64,000 nucleotides of DNA from Albimonas donghaensis (lineage in GTDB: Bacteria > Pseudomonadota > Alphaproteobacteria > Rhodobacterales > Rhodobacteraceae): contig NZ_FNMZ01000001.1 of NCBI RefSeq assembly GCF_900106695.1, positions 124,001-188,000 of the forward strand, given 5' to 3'. The translations under genes and the position numbers were made by a program. The notes beneath the pieces were generated by a model. The model was given only the letters and a program-made list of their open reading frames with translations. It was not told the DNA's origin and made no database searches. Below, piece by piece: positions 32,001 through 39,271 of this stretch (positions within the stretch are counted from its first letter, which is position 1; every line of letters starts with the position of its first letter).

Positions 32001-35000
32001 ATGGGCTTCGCCGAGCTCTTCGCCACCTCGAATTTCACGTTCCTCACCGGGGCCTCGCACCCGGAGGAATACGCGCGCGAGGCCGCGGCGCTGGGCCTGA
32101 CTGCCATCGCCATCGCCGACCGCAATTCCGTGGCCGGGGTGGTGCGCGCGCATCAGGCGTTGAAGGAGCTGGCGCGCGAGGCGGCGGAGGGCAGGGCGCC
32201 GGCCCCCGGAGATCCGGCGCCGCTGCGGGTCTCGGACAATATCGGCGACGCGGACGTGGCGGCGCGGGCCGAGGCGCTGGCCCTCGCCCGCGCCCGCCGT
32301 GCCGGCCCCCTGCGCGATCCCCGCGACGATAGCGCCGCCGAGCGCGCCGCCCGCGCCGCCGCCCTGCGTGGCGCGGAGCGGGGAGGCGCGACGGAACGGA
32401 GCGCGGCGGGGGAGGCTGCGACGGGGGAGGCTGCGGCGGGAGTGGACGCGGTGGGGGGAGCTGGGGCCCGGGGCGGCGGGGCCCGGGGCGGCGGGGCCGG
32501 AGCGCCCGCCGCCGCCGCATGCGATGAAACCCGCGCGCCGCGCCGCCACGGCGCGACGCGGGAAGAACGCGCGCGCCCTGACCTCGCGCATGCGCCCGGG
32601 AACGCAGCGGGGGTGTCCACAGGCGGCGCGCGCGCGGAGGCGCAGGGCGGTTCGGACGGCTGGGGGGCGCCTCGTTCCCCGGAGGCGCCCCGCAGGATCG
32701 GGCGCGACCCGCGGGACGGCCATGGCCCGGAGGGCCGGTTCGGACGCGCGCGCGCCGGGACGCTCCCGGCCGGTGCTGGCGCCGATGCCGCCGAGGATGG
32801 AGGAGAGGCGCCCGCGGGTCGGGCCCCCGGCGCGTCGGGGGACGCTCTGGCGAAGCCGGCGCAGGGCGCGGGTCCGGGGCGCATGAACGCCGCGGCGTCC
32901 TCTATGGCGGGGACGGGCGCGGCCGGCGGCCTTCCTTCTGCGCGCGCCCTCGGTCGTGAGATGCGGAACGACCCTGCCGGAGAGCGGTCGGCGGCGCAGT
33001 CGGACGCTCAGGGCCCCGCGCAGAGCCTGTCGCAGACCGACGCGGAGGACGCGGAGGGCGCGGGGCCGGTTGGGGCGGGCATGGCCGGAACGCCCGTCGA
33101 GCCCGCGCCTGACGGACCGCGGGAGGCGCGAACCGGCCCGCCGCCCGGCGCGCGGTCCGCAGGCGTCGCAGGCGGAGATGACGGCGCCGGGGCCGGGGAC
33201 GAAAGGAGGGCTGAGCGCGGGTGCGTTTCGGGGTCAGGTCGGGACGGCCCGGCCCCTTCGCGCGATCCCGACCTGACCGCCTCCGCGGCGGGGAGGGAGG
33301 CCGAGGCGATCCGGGAGCCGGCTGCCTCGTCGGAGGACGCCCCCGCCCCTCAGGCCGCCCCCGCCGCCACGGCCATCGCAGCCGCCTCGCCTTCGCCGCC
33401 GCCGCATGAAGCGCAGTCCGGTTCCGTCGACCGCCCCGCCCTGCGGCCTCCGCATTCCGACGGCCCGACCCGTCCCGCGCCGCCCGTCTTCGCGCCGGTG
33501 GCGCCGCAGAGCCTGCCGCGGCTGATCCCCGCCGCCCTGCTGGCGCTGGAGGATGGGCAGGAACTGGTCGCGCTGCCCGTCGACCGCGCCGGGTGGAGCC
33601 GGCTGACCCGCCTGCTCACCGTCGGCAAGCGTCGGGCGGGCAAGGGCGAATGCCGGCTGACCGAGGCCGACGTGATCGCCCATGCCGAGGGGCTGATCCT
33701 GTTGTGGCGCGCGCCCGACCCGCTGCCGGCCCCCGCCGCGTCGGGGGCCGAGGGCTGGCTGGCCGAGGCCGCCGGGTCGCGCCGCCCCGCCGCCCCTCCC
33801 CGCCGACGCCCCACCCGTGGCGCATCGGCGGGGGGAGCGGCCCGGAGCGACGGTCCGGCTTCGGGCGCGGGCGCCCGCCCGAACGCCCCCCGGGGACTCG
33901 CCCCGGAGCCGCCCCTCGCCCCGACCGGCGACTCCGCCTCCGCCTCCGCCCCGGCCGGCGACTCCGCCCCGGCCCCCGCCCCCGCCGCCGCCCTCCCGCC
34001 GCGCCGGAAGGCCGGGGACGCCGCCGGCCCCTCCGCCCCGGGGCCGCACGCGCCTCCGTCGCAGGGCGGCGCGGGCGCTCCCTCGAAAACCCTGGCGCGG
34101 TGGACGCGCCGCCTCCCCGGGCAGGTGTTCTGCCTCGCCGCCCCCGCCTATGACGGCCGCGACGCCGCCCGGCTCGACGCCCTCGCCGCCACGGCCGAGG
34201 CCGCCGGCGCCCCCCTCGTCGCCTCCGCCGCCCCGCTGATGCATCGCGCCGCGCGCCGCCGGCTCGCCGATGTGCTCGCCTGCATCCGCGAAGGGACCAC
34301 CATCGACCGCCTCGGCCGCCTCGCCCAGCCCAACGCCGAGCGCCGCCTGCGCGCCGAAGCCGAACTGCGCCGCATCTTCGGCCCCCACGCCCATGCCGTC
34401 GATCGCGCCGCCGAAATCGCCGGGCGCTGCCGCTTCGCGCTCACCGAACTGGCCTATGAATATCCCGACGAGGTCTCGCGCGGGGAGAACCCGCAATCCC
34501 GGCTCGAACGGCTCACCGAGGAGGGCCTCGCCCTCCGCTACCCCGACGGCCCCCCGCCGCGGGTCCGCGCCCAGGCGGACCATGAGCTCGCCCTGATCGG
34601 ACGGCTGAACTACGCGCCCTATTTCCTCACCGTGCGCGACCTGGTGGCCTTCGCCGAATCCCGCGGGATCCTCTGCCAGGGGCGCGGATCGGCGGCCAAT
34701 TCCATCGTCTGCTACGCGCTGCGCGTCACCTCCATCGGCCCCGAGATCGCCTCCATGGTGTTCGAGCGCTTCGTCTCCGAGGCCCGCGACGAGCCCCCCG
34801 ACATCGACGTGGATTTCGAACACGAACGCCGCGAGGAGGTGATCCAGCACATCTACGAACGCTACGGCCGCCACCGCGCCGGGCTCTGCGCCACGGTGAT
34901 CCACTACCGCGCCCGCCGCGCGATCCGCGAAGTGGGCCGGGCCATGGGGCTCTCGGCCGATGCCATCGGCGCGCTCGCCAGCCAGGTCTGGGGCTGGTCC

Positions 35001-38000
35001 GCCGACGCCATCCGCGACGAGCGCATCCGCGAAGTCGGTCTCGACCCCGGCGACCCGCGCCTGGCGCTGACGCTGGATCTGGTGGCGGAGCTGATCGGCT
35101 TTCCCCGCCACCTGTCGCAACATGTCGGCGGCTTCATCATCACCAAGGGCCGGCTCGACGAACTGGTCCCCATCGAGAACGCGGCGATGGAGGACCGCAC
35201 CACCATCGAATGGGACAAGGACGATATCGACGCGCTGGGCATCCTGAAGGTGGATGTGCTGAGCCTCGGGATGCTGACCTGCGTGCGCAAGGCCTTCGAG
35301 CTGATCGAGCGGCATGGCGGCCCGCGCTGGGATCTCGCCACGCTGCCGCCGGAGGATCCGGAGGTCTACGACATGCTGTGCGAGGCGGATTCGGTCGGCG
35401 TCTTCCAGGTGGAATCCCGCGCCCAGATGAATTTCCTGCCGCGCATGCGCCCGCGCTGCTTCTACGACCTGGTGATCGAAGTCGCCATCGTCCGCCCCGG
35501 CCCGATCCAGGGCGACATGGTCCACCCCTACCTGCGCAGGCGACGGGGGGAGGAGGTGGTGACCTTCCCCTCCGACGAACTGGGCGAGGTGCTGGGCAAG
35601 ACGCTGGGCGTGCCGCTGTTTCAGGAGCAGGCGATGCAGATCGCCATCATCGGCGCGGGGTTTTCGCCCGAGGAGGCCGACCGCCTGCGCAGGGCGCTGG
35701 CGACGTTCCGCAAATCCGGGACCATCGGGGATTTCCGGGCGCGCTTCCTCGCGGGGATGGCGGCCAACGGCTACGAGGCCGGCTTCGCCGAGCGCTGCTT
35801 CTCCCAGATCGAGGGGTTCGGGGAATACGGCTTTCCCGAGAGCCACGCGGCGAGCTTCGCGCTGCTGGTCTACGCCTCGGCCTGGCTGAAACGGCGCCAC
35901 CCGGCGGCCTTCGCCTGCGCGCTGCTCAACGCCCAGCCGATGGGCTTCTACGCGCCCGCCCAGATCGTGCGGGATGCGCGCGGGCACGGGGTGGAGGTGC
36001 GCCCGGTCTGCGTGAACGCGAGCTATTGGGACAACGTGCTGGAACCGGCGCCGGGCTCGACCTCGGGCTTCGCGCTGCGGCTGGGGTTCCGGCAGATCAA
36101 GGCGATGAAGGAGGAGGACGCGGCCTGGCTGTCGGCCGCGCGGGGCAACGGCTACCGCTCGGCCGAGGACGTGTGGCGGCGCGCGGGGCTGGGGCCGGCG
36201 GCGATCGCCGTGTTGGCCGAGGCGGACGCCTTCGCCGGGCTGGGCCTGGGGCGGCGGGACGCGCTGTGGCAGGCGAAGGCGATTTCGGGCGAGGCGCCGT
36301 TGCCGCTGTTCGAGGGCTTGCTGGAGGGCGAGGGGATCGAGGAGCCGCCGACGCTCCTGCCCGCGATGACCGAGGCCGAGGAGGTGGTGGAGGACTACGT
36401 GGCCCTGCGCCTGACCCTGCGCGCGCATCCGCTGGCCTTGCTGCGGTCGCGGCTGAGCCCGGGGTTCGAGGGGCTCGCCCTGGCCGGGGGGGCGGACGCG
36501 GGGGGCGTCGAGCCCCCCGCGCCCGCCGGCCCTGCGGGCCGCGGCGCCCGGATTGCCGGTGGGGCGCCGGGGGCGGGCGGGGCGCAGGGCGGTTCGGTTC
36601 GGGACGGGCCGCGGCGCGCCGGGTCGGGGGGCGGGCCAGAGGCGCCTGGCGAAAAGGGCGCGGCCACGTCCGGGCCGCGGCGCATCGCGTCGCCGGGGCA
36701 GGGGGATGCCGAAAGCCCGGCGGGTGCGGACCGCGAGGGGGAGGAGCAGCGGGGAGACCGGCTGGCGCTGCCGTCATCCTCCGCGCAGGCGCATGGATCG
36801 AGGTCGGCGCAGGAGGAGGACGGCGCTCCATCTCCGGCCCGGCGTCATCTCGCCGCCAGGCGACGCCCCCTGCCGAATGCCCCCCGCGAGGGGGCGGAGG
36901 GACCGGCCCTCGCGCAGGGGGGCGACGCATGGCGGGGCCGCGCCGAAACGGGGCGCCCGCCGGCGCCGGGGGCGGGCGTTTCCGGTGGGACGGACTCTTC
37001 GGACCGGGTGGCGCCGCCCTCGCCGCCTGCAGGAGCCCCGGAGGCCGGAGAGGCGGGGGCTCCGGGACGCGAGCCGTCGCCCTCCAGGCGCCCGTCTCGC
37101 GGTGAGCCGCGGGCGGAGGGCGCCGTTCCCGCGCGCCTCCGCGACATGTCGGGGGGAGGACGGACCGCCGCTTCCGCCGACCCCTCCGCCGAAATCGCCG
37201 GCGCCTGCATGCGGGGGCCCGACGAGCAGAGCGGCGCCCCCCCCTCCGGCCGGGCGGCGGGGGGCCTGCGACGCGATCCGTCCGCCGGGCCGGACCTTGC
37301 GGTGGCGGGCGATGGCCGGGCGCCGCGGGTCGGGCGCCCGCCCGTCCCGGGCCGCGCCGTCTCCGCCGGTCTCCGGGACGCGCCGGGCGGCGGGCGCGGC
37401 CGGGCGCAGGAGAGGGAGGACGCCGCGCGAGGGGCGCGGCCTGAGCTGAGCGGCGCGGGCGCGTCGGACCATGGCGGCGGGGCGGGCGCCTCCGGCTCCA
37501 CGGAACCCGCCTCCGCCCGCCTCGCCGCGACGCCGCCCGCCCGTCCCGACTGGCCGCGCCCGCCCGCCTGCCTGCCCGCGGACTTCCTGCATCTGCCCCC
37601 GGAACGGGCCCGGGTCGCGGTCTGCGGGCTGGTCATCGTGCGCCAGCGCCCGGGCTCCGCCGGGGGCGTGGTCTTCGCGACGCTTGAGGACGAGACGGGC
37701 GTGGTGAACGTGGTCATCTGGCAGCGGGTCTACGAGGCCTTCCGGCGCGAGATCATCGCCGGGCGCCTGATGCGGGTGCTTGGCCGCGTGCAGCGCGACG
37801 GCAAGGTCGTGCATGTGGTGGCGGAGCGGATCGAGGACCTCTCCGCCATGCTCGACGATCTCGGCCGCGGCGCGCGGACCATGCCCGACCCCGCCGGCCC
37901 CACCGACGAGGCCCGCCGTCCGCTGCCGGAGGGACGCGGCGGGGTGGGAGGGGGAGGAGCAGGCGCCCGCCACCCCCGTCACCAGGCGCGAAAACTGTTC

Positions 38001-38021
38001 CCCTCCCGCGACTTCCACTGA
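32001..38021 (+). CDS. dnaE2: Error-prone DNA polymerase with three large insertions
   Basis: A C-family DNA polymerase (DnaE2/ImuC) of about 2,006 residues; the family norm is about 1,050-1,150. The conserved parts are intact and in order. The PHP start is MGFAELFATSNFTFLTGASH. The polymerase core has PDIDVDF (catalytic D936, D938) and KVDVLSLGM (third Asp, D1085). Further on are ELIGFPRHLSQHVGGFIITK and a C-terminal OB domain (FATLEDETGVVNVVIW) ending SRDFH. Three low-complexity Ala/Gly/Arg/Pro stretches are inserted: about residues 60-500, 580-697 and 1493-1855. Removing them leaves a normal-length DnaE2. It performs mutagenic lesion bypass, normally with ImuA/ImuB, which are not adjacent here. 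The GTG at 31998 is an alternative start. No LexA box was found upstream. Confidence 0.9.
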   Translation: MGFAELFATSNFTFLTGASHPEEYAREAAALGLTAIAIADRNSVAGVVRAHQALKELAREAAEGRAPAPGDPAPLRVSDNIGDADVAARAEALALARARRAGPLRDPRDDSAAERAARAAALRGAERGGATERSAAGEAATGEAAAGVDAVGGAGARGGGARGGGAGAPAAAACDETRAPRRHGATREERARPDLAHAPGNAAGVSTGGARAEAQGGSDGWGAPRSPEAPRRIGRDPRDGHGPEGRFGRARAGTLPAGAGADAAEDGGEAPAGRAPGASGDALAKPAQGAGPGRMNAAASSMAGTGAAGGLPSARALGREMRNDPAGERSAAQSDAQGPAQSLSQTDAEDAEGAGPVGAGMAGTPVEPAPDGPREARTGPPPGARSAGVAGGDDGAGAGDERRAERGCVSGSGRDGPAPSRDPDLTASAAGREAEAIREPAASSEDAPAPQAAPAATAIAAASPSPPPHEAQSGSVDRPALRPPHSDGPTRPAPPVFAPVAPQSLPRLIPAALLALEDGQELVALPVDRAGWSRLTRLLTVGKRRAGKGECRLTEADVIAHAEGLILLWRAPDPLPAPAASGAEGWLAEAAGSRRPAAPPRRRPTRGASAGGAARSDGPASGAGARPNAPRGLAPEPPLAPTGDSASASAPAGDSAPAPAPAAALPPRRKAGDAAGPSAPGPHAPPSQGGAGAPSKTLARWTRRLPGQVFCLAAPAYDGRDAARLDALAATAEAAGAPLVASAAPLMHRAARRRLADVLACIREGTTIDRLGRLAQPNAERRLRAEAELRRIFGPHAHAVDRAAEIAGRCRFALTELAYEYPDEVSRGENPQSRLERLTEEGLALRYPDGPPPRVRAQADHELALIGRLNYAPYFLTVRDLVAFAESRGILCQGRGSAANSIVCYALRVTSIGPEIASMVFERFVSEARDEPPDIDVDFEHERREEVIQHIYERYGRHRAGLCATVIHYRARRAIREVGRAMGLSADAIGALASQVWGWSADAIRDERIREVGLDPGDPRLALTLDLVAELIGFPRHLSQHVGGFIITKGRLDELVPIENAAMEDRTTIEWDKDDIDALGILKVDVLSLGMLTCVRKAFELIERHGGPRWDLATLPPEDPEVYDMLCEADSVGVFQVESRAQMNFLPRMRPRCFYDLVIEVAIVRPGPIQGDMVHPYLRRRRGEEVVTFPSDELGEVLGKTLGVPLFQEQAMQIAIIGAGFSPEEADRLRRALATFRKSGTIGDFRARFLAGMAANGYEAGFAERCFSQIEGFGEYGFPESHAASFALLVYASAWLKRRHPAAFACALLNAQPMGFYAPAQIVRDARGHGVEVRPVCVNASYWDNVLEPAPGSTSGFALRLGFRQIKAMKEEDAAWLSAARGNGYRSAEDVWRRAGLGPAAIAVLAEADAFAGLGLGRRDALWQAKAISGEAPLPLFEGLLEGEGIEEPPTLLPAMTEAEEVVEDYVALRLTLRAHPLALLRSRLSPGFEGLALAGGADAGGVEPPAPAGPAGRGARIAGGAPGAGGAQGGSVRDGPRRAGSGGGPEAPGEKGAATSGPRRIASPGQGDAESPAGADREGEEQRGDRLALPSSSAQAHGSRSAQEEDGAPSPARRHLAARRRPLPNAPREGAEGPALAQGGDAWRGRAETGRPPAPGAGVSGGTDSSDRVAPPSPPAGAPEAGEAGAPGREPSPSRRPSRGEPRAEGAVPARLRDMSGGGRTAASADPSAEIAGACMRGPDEQSGAPPSGRAAGGLRRDPSAGPDLAVAGDGRAPRVGRPPVPGRAVSAGLRDAPGGGRGRAQEREDAARGARPELSGAGASDHGGGAGASGSTEPASARLAATPPARPDWPRPPACLPADFLHLPPERARVAVCGLVIVRQRPGSAGGVVFATLEDETGVVNVVIWQRVYEAFRREIIAGRLMRVLGRVQRDGKVVHVVAERIEDLSAMLDDLGRGARTMPDPAGPTDEARRPLPEGRGGVGGGGAGARHPRHQARKLFPSRDFH
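36498..36520 (+). repeat. Terminator-like hairpin inside dnaE2 at insertion 3
   Basis: Perfect 9-bp arms (GCGGGGGGC and its complement) with loop GTCGA lie at the left edge of the third insertion. The central 17 bases are identical to the hairpin after the PaaG-like gene (30760-30776). Confidence 0.75.
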
Positions 38022-38045
38022 AGTCCCCGGGCCGGGGTCAAGCCG

Positions 38046-39176
38046 TCAGGGGCGGGCCAGCCTGCCGATCCGCTCCAGCATGATCTCGGTCGAGCCGTCG
38101 GCGAAGGAGGCCGCCTGCATCCCCGCGATATGGCGCGAGAACAGGCTGTCCGCCTTCAGACCGGACGCGCCATGGGCGTGAAGAAGCTCCGGTATGTGCT
38201 TGTTCGCCAGCCCGATTCCCACATATTTCGCCTGCGCGGCGATGAGCTGGGTGTCCTCGCCGGCGCTGTGCTCGGCCTCGGCCTTTCGGACCAGGGCGCG
38301 GGCGGCGGCGAGCTCGGCCTCCGCGCCCGCCAGCCGCCAGCGCCAGCCCTGGTGTTGACCGAGCGGTTTTCCGAAGGAATTCCGGGACTTGCCATAGGCG
38401 GTGGCGCTGTCCAGGGCTGCGTCAACCATGCCGAGACACATGGCGGCGACATAGATCCGGGCGCCGTTGATCTCGGACATGATCTGGCGGAAGGCGGCGC
38501 CGGGCTCCATGATCAGCGCCTCCTCGGGCGCCTCGTAGTCGGTCAGAGAAAAGCCGCCGATCCCGTTGGCATGTATGGCGAAAGTCCCGCTGTCCGGAGT
38601 GCGGGAAAAGCCGGGGCGGTCGGCCTCGACGATGAAGGCGCCGATGCCGGCCCCGTCGCCCTGCGTCCCGGTCTGGGCGAAGCAGATGGCCACCGAGGCG
38701 TGCTGGGCGTTGGTGATCCAGGCCTTGGCGCCGTTCAGCCGCCAGCCGCCGGGGATCCTTTCGGCCCGGGTGGCGATACTGGCGAAGTCGGAGCCGGCGC
38801 CGGGTTCGGTCAGCGCGGCGCAGCCGGTGGTCTCGCCGGCCATCATCGGCGGGAACAGGCGCTGGGCCAGCGGGTTGTCGGTGAGCTTCGCCAGGCGCCA
38901 GGCGGTGTTGTGGGTGTTGAGAATGGCCATGGAGAAGCCGAAGCAGGCGCGGGCCAGCGCCTCGGCGATCTCGGATTTCGCGGCGAAGGACATCCCCAGC
39001 CCGCCCTGGGCCCCGGGGATCTGGATCGAGGTCAGGCCAAGCCCGGCGGCGGCGCGCAGGGCGGCGAGGTCGGGGGCGCGGTCGCGCTCGCAGGCCTCGG
39101 CGGCGGGGACCAGGTCCTGGTCGGCGAAGGCGCGGGCGCGCGCGACAAGGGCGCGCTCCTGGGATGTCAGGGTCAT
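38046..39176 (-). CDS. Acyl-CoA dehydrogenase family protein
   Basis: A 376-residue flavoenzyme that introduces a double bond next to the acyl-CoA carbonyl and passes electrons to ETF. Family motifs are CAALTEPGAGSDFASI (FAD/substrate site), NGAKAWITNAQHA, and the C-terminal ADGSTEIMLERIGR. In the last block the position of the catalytic Glu of medium- and short-chain enzymes holds Asp (D360). It is convergent with dnaE2 (24 bases apart) and monocistronic. Substrate chain type is unknown. Confidence 0.88.
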   Translation of the reverse strand: MTLTSQERALVARARAFADQDLVPAAEACERDRAPDLAALRAAAGLGLTSIQIPGAQGGLGMSFAAKSEIAEALARACFGFSMAILNTHNTAWRLAKLTDNPLAQRLFPPMMAGETTGCAALTEPGAGSDFASIATRAERIPGGWRLNGAKAWITNAQHASVAICFAQTGTQGDGAGIGAFIVEADRPGFSRTPDSGTFAIHANGIGGFSLTDYEAPEEALIMEPGAAFRQIMSEINGARIYVAAMCLGMVDAALDSATAYGKSRNSFGKPLGQHQGWRWRLAGAEAELAAARALVRKAEAEHSAGEDTQLIAAQAKYVGIGLANKHIPELLHAHGASGLKADSLFSRHIAGMQAASFADGSTEIMLERIGRLARP

Positions 39177-39271
39177 GTGGGCGTTCCTCCCGCCGCGCGT
39201 GTTGGGGTCGGCGGCTTGGGAGGCAGCCTAGGCGCCGCGCCGTCCCGGGACAAGCCGGGGACGCGCGCCGA

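Noticed and set aside
33234-36428. A 1,064-codon open frame antisense to dnaE2
   Set aside because: It is a shadow of the very GC-rich dnaE2 frame. Its composition is His/Arg/Gly-rich and it has no family motif, while the plus strand carries unmistakable polymerase motifs.
38022-38045. Terminator between dnaE2 and the acyl-CoA dehydrogenase gene
   Set aside because: CCCCGGGCCGGGG here could form only a short stem with almost no loop, too weak to call.
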